Shown here piece after piece: positions 1 through 6,547 of a DNA stretch of 64,000 nt. This DNA comes from Denitratisoma sp. DHT3 (GTDB lineage: Bacteria > Pseudomonadota > Gammaproteobacteria > Burkholderiales > Rhodocyclaceae). The stretch is taken from positions 482,047 to 546,046 of the forward strand of contig NZ_CP020914.1 of assembly GCF_007833355.1 (NCBI RefSeq), read 5' to 3'. Both the position numbers and the translations under genes were made by a program. The notes beneath the pieces are model-generated. The model was given only the letters and a program-made list of their open reading frames with translations, made no database searches and was not told the origin of the DNA. Within the stretch, counting starts at the first letter, position 1, and every line of letters starts with the position of its first letter.

Positions 1-309
1 GTAAAAGTCGACCCCGTTCACGGCCGCGTCGTCGCAATAGGCCAGCATGGCGGGCACCGGCACGGACGAGTCGCCGAGGGCGCTCATGATGTCGTATTCG
101 CGCCGCATGTCATGGGCGGTCGCGATGCGGGCGCGCACCGGCGGCCGGCGCAGGACGAAGCGTTTTCCGTTGCCGGCGGTGACGATGTACGTCAGGTTGG
201 AGCCGCCGGCCGCCACCAGGTCGAACCGATAGGGGGCGGGAAGTCCATCGAGGTTCGCCGCCAGCCAGTCGGTGACGGGAGGCAGATTGATGCCCTTGAT
301 CTCGCTCAT
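1..309 (-). CDS. APH-like phosphotransferase family protein, truncated by window edge
   Basis: Leftward reading frame that begins with ATG at 309 and runs off the left edge, so only about 103 N-terminal residues are seen. The start MSEIKGINLPP is followed by a hydrophobic strand, a glycine-rich turn (AAGGSNLTY) and FVLRRPP. This matches the nucleotide-binding lobe of aminoglycoside-phosphotransferase-fold kinases related to the N-terminal part of ACAD10. Its start overlaps the stop of the acyl-CoA dehydrogenase as ATGA, which implies translational coupling. Such kinases are often paired with ACAD10/11-type dehydrogenases, where they are thought to phosphorylate hydroxylated acyl-CoAs. The family call is secure; the substrate is unknown. 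Confidence 0.8.
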   Translation of the reverse strand, partial: MSEIKGINLPPVTDWLAANLDGLPAPYRFDLVAAGGSNLTYIVTAGNGKRFVLRRPPVRARIATAHDMRREYDIMSALGDSSVPVPAMLAYCDDAAVNGVDFY

Positions 310-1628
310 TTCACTTCAGCCTTTACCTTGGCCACGAACTCGCCGAACTTCGCCAGCGCCTTGGCCTTCTGGTCCGGGATGAATTCGGTGGGATGGCCTT
401 CCTTGGGCGCCACGTCCTTCAATTCCAGCCGCGCCACGGTTTGCTTGTGGATCTCATCCGCGCCATCGGCGACCCGCAGGCCGCGGCCGGTCCGGTACAT
501 CTGCTCCAGGGGCATATCGCTGGAATAGCCCAACGACCCGTGAATCTGGATGGCCCGGTCAATCACCTTCAACAGGATGTTGGGCAAGGCGAATTTGGTG
601 GCGGCGATCTCCTTTTGCGACTCCAGGCTGTGAGGGCCATGACGATCCATGGTCCAGGCCGCCTTCAGCACCAGCAGGCGCGCCATTTCGATCTCCACGT
701 AACTCTCGGCGATCATCTCCTGGACCAACTGATGCTTGCCCAGCGGCTTGCCTTTGGTGGAGCGGGAGACTGCGCGCTCCTTCATCATTTCATAGGCACG
801 CTTGCATTGGCCGATCACCCGCATGGCATGGTGGATGCGGCCGCCACCCAGGCGCTTTTGCGCCAGCGCAAAACCATCGCCCGGCTTGCCGATCATGTTC
901 TCCAGCGGCACCCGGCAGTTGTCGAACTTGACTTCGGTATGGCCCCCGATGCGTACATACAGGTCGCCCGGATCGCTATGCCTGGGATGGGCCATGGTGC
1001 CGACATCCCGGATCAATTCCAGCCCCGGCGTGCCCCTGGGGACGATCACCATGCTGGCGCGCTGATGGGGCGGTGCCTGCGGGTCGGTCACCGCCATCAC
1101 CACCAGAAAATCGGCCACCGAAGAATTGGAGGCGAACCATTTATGGCCATTGAGGACCCAATGGTCGCCGTCCCGGACGCAGCTGGTGGCAATGCCGGTC
1201 GGATCGGAACCCGAGGTGTTGAATTCGGTGAGCGCGAACGTCGAACGGACTTCGCCGTTCATGAGCGGATACAGCCATTTCTGCCGCTGGCTTTCGTCGG
1301 CGCCGGCGGCAATCAATTCCGCGTTGCCCGAATCCGGGGCCTGGCAGCCGAAGACCTCCGGCGCCAGATCGCAACGACCCAATATCTCATGCATCAGGGC
1401 CAGATGCATTTGCCCCCGGCCCTGTCCGCCGTCCTTTGGCGGCAAATGGGCCGCCCACAGGCCGCGATCCTTCACCTGCTGCTTGAGCGGGGCGAAGATG
1501 GCGTCCATTTGCCGCTGGGTCACATCTTCCAGCAGCAATTCCAGCGGGATGACGTTTTCGTCGATGAACTGGCGCATCCAGTCCAGTTCGGCTTGCACTT
1601 CCGGCGGCGTACAAAAATCCCAGGTCAT
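306..1628 (-). CDS. Acyl-CoA dehydrogenase (ACAD10/11-like)
   Basis: 440-residue FAD enzyme expected to desaturate an acyl-CoA at the alpha-beta position in the cytoplasm. The N-terminal helical domain is followed by the central beta domain, with FALTEFNTSGSD near residue 135 and WVLNGHKWFASN near residue 155. The C-terminal helical domain contains the IHGSLGYSSDMPLEQ segment and a final RVADGADEIHKQ stretch typical of the ACAD10/11 branch. It lies 19 bp downstream of the TetR gene and overlaps the kinase gene by 4 bp, so the three probably form one operon under the TetR repressor. The family is clear; chain length and substrate are not. Confidence 0.9.
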   Translation of the reverse strand: MTWDFCTPPEVQAELDWMRQFIDENVIPLELLLEDVTQRQMDAIFAPLKQQVKDRGLWAAHLPPKDGGQGRGQMHLALMHEILGRCDLAPEVFGCQAPDSGNAELIAAGADESQRQKWLYPLMNGEVRSTFALTEFNTSGSDPTGIATSCVRDGDHWVLNGHKWFASNSSVADFLVVMAVTDPQAPPHQRASMVIVPRGTPGLELIRDVGTMAHPRHSDPGDLYVRIGGHTEVKFDNCRVPLENMIGKPGDGFALAQKRLGGGRIHHAMRVIGQCKRAYEMMKERAVSRSTKGKPLGKHQLVQEMIAESYVEIEMARLLVLKAAWTMDRHGPHSLESQKEIAATKFALPNILLKVIDRAIQIHGSLGYSSDMPLEQMYRTGRGLRVADGADEIHKQTVARLELKDVAPKEGHPTEFIPDQKAKALAKFGEFVAKVKAEVK

Positions 1629-1647
1629 ATGCAGTCTTCAGTCGTTG

Positions 1648-2268
1648 TCACAAAGATGGTGTTTCCGGCGCTTGGCGAATCACGACCGCATCCGTCAGCA
1701 ATTGGGCATAGTGGTTGAAGTTGGCCTTGATGTCGAAGTCTTCGGTGCCTCCAAACATGCGATACAGCCCCATCAACAGGGGTGCCAGAATCAGGTCGGC
1801 CATGATTCCGGGATCGATGTCGGTGCGCACATCGCCTTGTTCCACTCCGAACTGCAGCAGGGAGATGACCGCGTCGCGATATTTCTTGATGGCGGCGTTG
1901 TTCGCCTGCGTATCGGTGCTGCGAATCCGGGTCAGTTCGAGATAGATCACCGAGTTGACGGCGCGGTATTTGGTGAAGTGATCCGCCGCTGCCGCGAATG
2001 CTCTCTCGATGCGCTGCGCAGTCGTGCCAGGTTTGGCGCAGAGGTCGCGCAATATGCCTGGATAGATGTCCTCGAAGGGCTTGGCCAGCTCCAGTACGAT
2101 GGAATCCTTGCTGGGAAAGTAATTGAAGAGGGTGGTGCGCGAGATCATCGAAGCGGCGGCGATCTGATCCATGCTCGTGTTGGCGAACCCCTGGGATTCG
2201 AACAACTTGACGCTGACGGACAGCACCGTCTCCCAAACCTGCCGCTTCTTGTGTTCACGCAGGCCCAT
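1648..2268 (-). CDS. TetR-family transcriptional regulator
   Basis: About 206 residues when started at the ATG at 2268 (MGLREHKKRQVWE), where TetR proteins normally begin; the frame stays open for 60 codons upstream but that extension does not look like protein. The helix-turn-helix lies at about residues 28-52 (TSMDQIAAASMISRTTLFNYF), followed by PSKDSI. The rest is the divergent ligand-binding helical domain. It is the first gene of the leftward operon with the acyl-CoA dehydrogenase and the kinase, so it most likely represses that operon and responds to an acyl-CoA or related ligand. The ligand is unknown. Confidence 0.88.
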   Translation of the reverse strand: MGLREHKKRQVWETVLSVSVKLFESQGFANTSMDQIAAASMISRTTLFNYFPSKDSIVLELAKPFEDIYPGILRDLCAKPGTTAQRIERAFAAAADHFTKYRAVNSVIYLELTRIRSTDTQANNAAIKKYRDAVISLLQFGVEQGDVRTDIDPGIMADLILAPLLMGLYRMFGGTEDFDIKANFNHYAQLLTDAVVIRQAPETPSL

Positions 2269-2460
2269 GACCGGCTTCCCGGCCCGGCCCGGCAGTGATG
2301 TCTTTGGAGCATCGCCAATGATCGCGAGGGTGCGGTTCACAGTCTCCGTCCGAATCCGATACGTTTGAAAACCGGCAGGCACAAGCCATGTCCAGCCTGC
2401 TCCGGCCAGTCGATGCTTTTGACTGGGATACTCGCCAGTCAGCCACATCGAACGGATTCA

Positions 2461-2520
2461 GCTTAGCATAAAGCTGTACTTGAGTTCAAAAATAAACTCG
2501 CATACAACTCGTATGAATGG
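2461..2520. promoter_or_regulatory. AT-rich repeat cluster upstream of the TetR gene (candidate operator region)
   Basis: The 285-bp gap 2269-2553 is noncoding. Within it are two direct AACTCG units (2495-2500 and 2506-2511), an inverted repeat CATAC-N5-GTATG at 2501-2515, and GAGTT/AACTC arms at 2482-2486 and 2495-2499. The cluster is AT-richer than its surroundings and lies upstream of the TetR operon. It could be a TetR operator or part of the 3' end of the upstream gene. This is inference from symmetry only. Confidence 0.3.
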
Positions 2521-2553
2521 CGGGGCGCATAAACGTTACATCCCTTATTTTCG

Positions 2554-3258
2554 TCAGGATATGGACTTGCCGTCCGCCGTCATGGTCAGGCGGCCGTTTT
2601 CCGAGAATTCTAGGGCGATGCTCGATGAGAGGCGGTTGCCGGAGAACAGATGGGCGTACTTTGCGATGACCGCATTGATCTCGGCCTGCGAGGACGCGGC
2701 GGTGTATTCCTGCTGGAAGGGGATGGATTTGTTCATCTCCACCATGTGGGACGTGAGCGCATTGACCGTCTGCAGCTCCCGGGCCATGGTCGGGTTGTCC
2801 TCCAATGCCTGCGCGAGTTTCGGCGCATAGGGGTAGTCCGCCGGCAGCCGCATCTTCCCGTCGCTGCCGTAGGTGATGCTCGTCGGTGCCGATGGAATGC
2901 CGTTCTCGGCCAGGAACTTCGGGAAGGTCGCCGAGATATGGCCGCTCAGCGCGTCGATATTGCGCTGGCTCGGCATCAGCAGCGGCGGCAGGGTGAGATA
3001 GCCGCCGGCGGGCGGAGTGAAGTAGGCATCGATGTCCAGGGCTTGGGTACCCTGGTTGGTGTCGAAGAGCGCCTGGGTGGCGGTACCGTTCGTGGCTCCG
3101 TCCGCCTCGGCGGCGAGGCGGCTGCGTCCGGCCTGGGAAATGCTGGCTCGGTCGTCGGAACTTGCCGCCCGGTCGGTCAACGTCGCGGTTGGTTTTCGCT
3201 GGAGCGAAGAAATCGTTGGAGACAGGGTCGAGTAGGCATCGGCCGGGTGGATTTGCAT
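2554..3258 (-). CDS. Hypothetical protein with N-terminal D-x3-SISxAGR motif
   Basis: 234 residues and not recognised. The N-terminal third is rich in Ser, Thr and Ala and low in hydrophobics, with RASISQAGRSRLAA near residue 40; the rest looks folded (proline-rich YFTPPAGGYLTLPP, then amphipathic helices). There is no signal peptide and no membrane segment. It starts 10 bp after the next gene upstream, and that protein has a closely similar short motif (TVNISKAAREALAA). The two are probably diverged paralogues in one operon. Motifs of the form D-x-(V/A)-x-IS-x-A(A/G)R occur near the start of some proteobacterial proteins linked to surface or flagellar functions, but no function can be claimed. 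Confidence 0.6.
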   Translation of the reverse strand: MQIHPADAYSTLSPTISSLQRKPTATLTDRAASSDDRASISQAGRSRLAAEADGATNGTATQALFDTNQGTQALDIDAYFTPPAGGYLTLPPLLMPSQRNIDALSGHISATFPKFLAENGIPSAPTSITYGSDGKMRLPADYPYAPKLAQALEDNPTMARELQTVNALTSHMVEMNKSIPFQQEYTAASSQAEINAVIAKYAHLFSGNRLSSSIALEFSENGRLTMTADGKSIS

Positions 3259-3268
3259 GGCGGATATC

Positions 3269-3901
3269 TCAAGCGTTCTGCAGGAAACCGATCAGCGCCT
3301 GGAACTTCGCCTCCGCGTTGCCGCTCGGATCGACGATGCTGTGACGGAAATACTTTTCGATATTGGCGGCCGTGATGGACGTATCGATGGGGTCGTACGT
3401 CGTGCCGTTTGCCCCGCCCGCCATGTGCCCTCCCATCCGAATCAGCGCGATCTGGGAGATGCCCGCGGCGGCCTCGGTGTTTCCACTGGCCACAGCCTTG
3501 TCATACAGCGCCTTTTCCGCCGAACTGAGGTTCGCGAAAGTATTGACGAGACCCGTGGCCTTCTGCACGTAGTCCAGTTCATCGGCCGTGAGCTGTTCGG
3601 GTGGCTTGCCTTGCGCGGTGATTTCAGCAAGTCTTTTGTCGTTGGCGAACAGAAAATCCTGGTCTTCCCGACTTCTGTTTATCGGGCCCCTGGCTCTGAT
3701 CTCGGCAAGCCGCGCTTCGACCGACTTGTCGTTTCCCGCTGCGGAGGAAGAAGACGAGGCTGCGAGCGCCTCCCGCGCCGCTTTGGAAATGTTGACGGTG
3801 TCGGCAATGTTTGCCGGCGATCCGGTCGGGGTTTGCCGGGGCGATGGCGTACGCGCGATCCCGGCAGTGGCGAGGAAAGCCGAAGTGGACTGAACGATCA
3901 T
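3269..3901 (-). CDS. Hypothetical protein with N-terminal DTVNISKAAREAL motif
   Basis: 210 residues, unrecognised. The first 60 residues are low-complexity (Ser/Thr/Pro/Ala) and include ADTVNISKAAREALAASSSSS. After that comes a predicted helical region and a C-terminal part ending FQALIGFLQNA. No transmembrane segment or signal peptide is visible. It is the promoter-proximal gene of a two-gene leftward unit with the 234-residue protein. The shared motif, similar size and tight spacing suggest joint function. Codon usage is ordinary for the window, so it is probably a real gene rather than noise. Confidence 0.6.
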   Translation of the reverse strand: MIVQSTSAFLATAGIARTPSPRQTPTGSPANIADTVNISKAAREALAASSSSSAAGNDKSVEARLAEIRARGPINRSREDQDFLFANDKRLAEITAQGKPPEQLTADELDYVQKATGLVNTFANLSSAEKALYDKAVASGNTEAAAGISQIALIRMGGHMAGGANGTTYDPIDTSITAANIEKYFRHSIVDPSGNAEAKFQALIGFLQNA

Positions 3902-4054
3902 TGCATGCCTCCATTTGCGAAGTGCGTCGGACCACGCAATTGGTATGCCACCGAGAAGTCATGGGGGCTGCGAATCGGGAGGCATGAACGGGATGCGTCC
4001 CCAGTTTTTCGGGATCTTGCTGTCCCGACATCCAGCGTACTGTACAGAACGCTG

Positions 4055-4453
4055 TCAATCAGTGTTTGGCAAGGTATCCGCAGCGTAGATCAATTGTCGT
4101 TGATGCTTGATTGCCAGCAGTACCACCGTGTTGTCGGAGTGAGCGTACAGCACGATATGTCGGTCAATAACGTATTCGCGCAAGCTCGGTAGTCCGGCTT
4201 GTTCGGCCAACTGCTCGACGGCTGCTGTTTTCAACCGCGTTTGTGCCGACTTTGTCCCCATGAACCGTGCTGGCCGACCACTGCCGGGCGACCACGACAG
4301 AATGGCAACCATTTCGCGTAGCTCGGATTTAAGCTTGGCCAGTCGGGCAGCAGCGGTGTCCGCATCCTGAAGCACGAAAAATGCATGCGCTCCTTCCAGA
4401 TTTGCAAGAAAGTTGGGGGCAGCCTCAACCCTGGCGGTGCCGGGCAGCGTCAT
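4055..4453 (-). CDS. RelE/ParE-superfamily toxin
   Basis: 132 residues with the ParE/RelE toxin pattern: an N-terminal strand and helices, a central basic stretch, and a C-terminal region YVIDRHIVLYAH followed by VVLLAIKHQRQLIYA, which is characteristic of the family's last strands. Its ATG at 4453 shares one base with the antitoxin stop (TGATG), the usual coupling in type II modules with the antitoxin first. The expected role is inhibition of translation or gyrase, neutralised by the upstream protein. It is longer than many ParE toxins (about 95-110 residues) because of an N-terminal extension. Confidence 0.82.
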   Translation of the reverse strand: MTLPGTARVEAAPNFLANLEGAHAFFVLQDADTAAARLAKLKSELREMVAILSWSPGSGRPARFMGTKSAQTRLKTAAVEQLAEQAGLPSLREYVIDRHIVLYAHSDNTVVLLAIKHQRQLIYAADTLPNTD

Positions 4454-4731
4454 CAGTCAGCCAGCACAGTAGCCAGGTCGGCACTTGATACACGCCGGCC
4501 GGCCAGTAGCTCACGCAATCCGATTTCCGCCTCGGTCAGCAAAACCAGGTTGGCGTGTTCCTCTTCGAGAGCGTGGTAGTAATCGAGCTTTTTTGCATCC
4601 ACGATGGCGACGTATGCCGCCCCATTTTTGGTCAGCAGCTTCTCTGAACCTGCGACCACTTCATCGGACAACTCGGTGAGTCGAGCACGAGCTTCACTGA
4701 TCGGTACGATATCTTGTGCACGGTAGGGCAT
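4453..4731 (-). CDS. Phd/YefM-type antitoxin
   Basis: 92 residues. The N-terminal half (IVPISEARARLTELSDEV, then KLLTKNGAAYVAIVDAKKLD) matches the Phd/YefM fold that binds operator DNA, and the acidic C-terminal half (LEEEHANLVLLTEAEIG) is the likely toxin-binding tail. It is first in the two-gene toxin-antitoxin operon. A perfect palindrome lies just upstream at 4753-4766, fitting autoregulation by the antitoxin or toxin-antitoxin complex. The combination of family match, gene order and operator makes the call firm. Confidence 0.85.
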   Translation of the reverse strand: MPYRAQDIVPISEARARLTELSDEVVAGSEKLLTKNGAAYVAIVDAKKLDYYHALEEEHANLVLLTEAEIGLRELLAGRRVSSADLATVLAD

Positions 4732-4742
4732 GAAATCATCCT

Positions 4743-4766
4743 TTAATTAATTCATTAACGTTAATG
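4743..4766 (-). promoter_or_regulatory. Toxin-antitoxin operator: perfect 14-bp palindrome plus TTAATTAA
   Basis: CATTAACGTTAATG at 4753-4766 is its own reverse complement over all 14 bases, and TTAATTAA at 4743-4750 is a second, 8-bp palindrome. Both lie within 40 bp upstream of the antitoxin ATG at 4731 and are strikingly AT-rich for this genome. Tandem palindromes in this place are typical operators for conditional cooperativity in type II modules. The symmetry is seen directly; the regulatory role is inferred. Confidence 0.6.
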
Positions 4767-4927
4767 TAGCAGGTTGTTCCGATCAATTGCCGATGAATAC
4801 AACGATGAAGTCACGCCCGGTGACAGCGGAATTTGCTCGGGTCAGGCCGTCAATCCGGAGTTTACCGAGGGCTTGAGAGAGGGAATTGTAGAAGCCGATC
4901 GGTAATCCCCTCGCTCCCGTTGGGTAC

Positions 4928-4958
4928 CTGCCCATAACGGGCAGTCCGGCCAGTTTTT
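4928..4958. terminator. Small hairpin before the aldehyde dehydrogenase gene
   Basis: CTGCCC (4928-4933) and GGGCAG (4939-4944) form a 6-bp stem with a 5-nt loop, followed nine bases later by TTTTT at 4954-4958. It sits in the otherwise featureless gap between the antitoxin and the aldehyde dehydrogenase gene. The distance to the T-run makes termination doubtful; it may just be a leader hairpin. Confidence 0.25.
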
Positions 4959-5029
4959 CCCCTTTACAGATGGCAACATTCCGCGCTGACAATAAGCCGC
5001 TCCCGGCGGTTGCGAGAGGAGATGACAGC

Positions 5030-6475
5030 ATGGATCAGATGACGACGATGGGCGCCACCGAGGTGGCGGTGTTGGAGGCCCTGGTGGCGCGGCAGAAGGC
5101 CGCGCGCATCGCCGAGGGGCCGGTGAGCCTGGCGGTGCGCAAGGACCGCATCCAGCGCGCCATCAATATGCTGGTGAAGCACCGCGACGCGTTGTGCGAG
5201 GCGGTGAATGCCGACTTCGGCAACCGCCCGCGGGTGGTGACGATGATGTTCGACCTGATGGGTTCGCTCGCCTCCTTGAAGCACGCGCGCAAGGAGGTCG
5301 GCAAGTGGATGAAGCCGCAGCGGCGCAAGGGCGTGATGCCCTTCAGCCTGTTCGGCGCCAAGGGCTGGGTGGAGTACCACCCCAAGGGCGTGGTCGGCAT
5401 CATGGGCACCTGGAACTACCCGATCTATACGACGATCGCGCCCCTGGCCTATGTGCTGGCGGCGGGCAACCGTTCCATCATCAAGCCTTCCGAGCTGAAC
5501 CCGCGCACGGCCAACGCGCTGGCGGCGGCGGTGGCCGAGTTCTTCGATCCGTCCGAACTGGCCGTGGTGAATGGCGGACTCGAGCTGGGCCAGGCCTTCT
5601 CGGCCCAGCCCTTCGACCATCTGGTGCTCACCGGCGGCACGGCGGTGGCCAAGGCGGTGATGAAGAACGCGGCCGAGCATCTGGTGCCGCTGACCCTGGA
5701 ACTGGGCGGCAAGTCGCCGGTGATCGTCGGCCGCAGCGCCGACCTCGCGCTGGCGGCGGAGCGCACCATGGTGGCCAAGGGTACCAACAGCGGCCAGATC
5801 TGCGTCAATGCCGACTACGTGTATGTGGCGAAGGAGAGCCTGGAGCCTTTCGTCGCCGCGCTGCGCGGCACCTATGACAGCCTCTATCCCGGCAGCTACG
5901 CCAGCAATCCGGACTGGGTGTCGGTGATCAACGAGCGCCACTGCGCCCGTGTCGACAGCTATGTGAGCGAAGCCGCGGCGCGCGGCGCGCGGGTGGAAAC
6001 CTTCGGCGGCCCCTTCGAGGGCGCCCAGGGCAAGCGCCTGCCGCTGCGTCTGGTGATCGATCCACCCGCCGACACCGCCATCATGCAGAACGAGATCTTC
6101 GGCCCGGCGCTGGTGGTGCTCACCTACGAGCGCCTGGAGGACGCGGTGGCGGCGATCAACGCCCGGCCCCGGCCGCTGGCGCTCTACTACTTCGGCAAGG
6201 ACGCGGCCGAGGAACGCTACGTGCTGGACCACACCATCTCCGGCGGCGTCAGCCTCAACGAGGTGGCGATGCATCCGGCCCTGGACGACGCGCCCTTCGG
6301 CGGCATCGGCGATTCGGGCATGGGGCACTACCACGGCCACGAGGGTTTCCTCGAATTCGCCCATGCCCGCACGGTGTACAAAGCGGGGTGGTACGATCCG
6401 CGCAAGCTGTTCGGCATGTTGCCGCCCTACAGCAAGAAGCTGGAAGCCATGATCGAGAAGTCGATCAAGCCCTGA
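5030..6475 (+). CDS. Aldehyde dehydrogenase, coniferyl-aldehyde dehydrogenase type
   Basis: 481 residues from the ATG at 5030, preceded by GAGAGGAGATGACAGC, which contains a good ribosome-binding site. It oxidises an aldehyde to the acid with NAD(P). The pattern PKGVVGIMGTWNYPIY followed by GNRSIIKPSE forms the nucleotide site, LELGGKSPVIVG carries the general-base Glu, and NSGQICVNADY carries the catalytic Cys. The N-terminus and the C-terminal PPYSKKLEAMIEK segment fit the coniferyl/long-chain aldehyde branch. It is followed by a terminator and then a PQQ alcohol dehydrogenase, so the pair probably converts an alcohol through its aldehyde to the acid. Confidence 0.9.
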   Translation: MDQMTTMGATEVAVLEALVARQKAARIAEGPVSLAVRKDRIQRAINMLVKHRDALCEAVNADFGNRPRVVTMMFDLMGSLASLKHARKEVGKWMKPQRRKGVMPFSLFGAKGWVEYHPKGVVGIMGTWNYPIYTTIAPLAYVLAAGNRSIIKPSELNPRTANALAAAVAEFFDPSELAVVNGGLELGQAFSAQPFDHLVLTGGTAVAKAVMKNAAEHLVPLTLELGGKSPVIVGRSADLALAAERTMVAKGTNSGQICVNADYVYVAKESLEPFVAALRGTYDSLYPGSYASNPDWVSVINERHCARVDSYVSEAAARGARVETFGGPFEGAQGKRLPLRLVIDPPADTAIMQNEIFGPALVVLTYERLEDAVAAINARPRPLALYYFGKDAAEERYVLDHTISGGVSLNEVAMHPALDDAPFGGIGDSGMGHYHGHEGFLEFAHARTVYKAGWYDPRKLFGMLPPYSKKLEAMIEKSIKP

Positions 6476-6500
6476 TGGCTTGACGGCGGACTCCCCCCCG

Positions 6501-6530
6501 GGGCCGGCACTGACCGGCCCTGCTTTTTTC
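6501..6530 (+). terminator. Rho-independent terminator after the aldehyde dehydrogenase gene
   Basis: GGGCCGG (6501-6507) pairs with CCGGCCC (6514-6520) across a 6-nt loop, followed by TGCTTTTTTC. The 7-bp GC stem and run of six T are the standard intrinsic form. It lies between the aldehyde dehydrogenase stop and the PQQ dehydrogenase start at 6548, so that gene probably has its own promoter or depends on read-through. Confidence 0.75.
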
Positions 6531-6547
6531 TTTAACGGAAAAAACTC

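Noticed and set aside
4783..5031. An 82-codon minus-strand frame before the aldehyde dehydrogenase gene
   Set aside because: No motif and no ribosome-binding site seen; it would share the promoter gap of the aldehyde dehydrogenase gene. Treated as noncoding.
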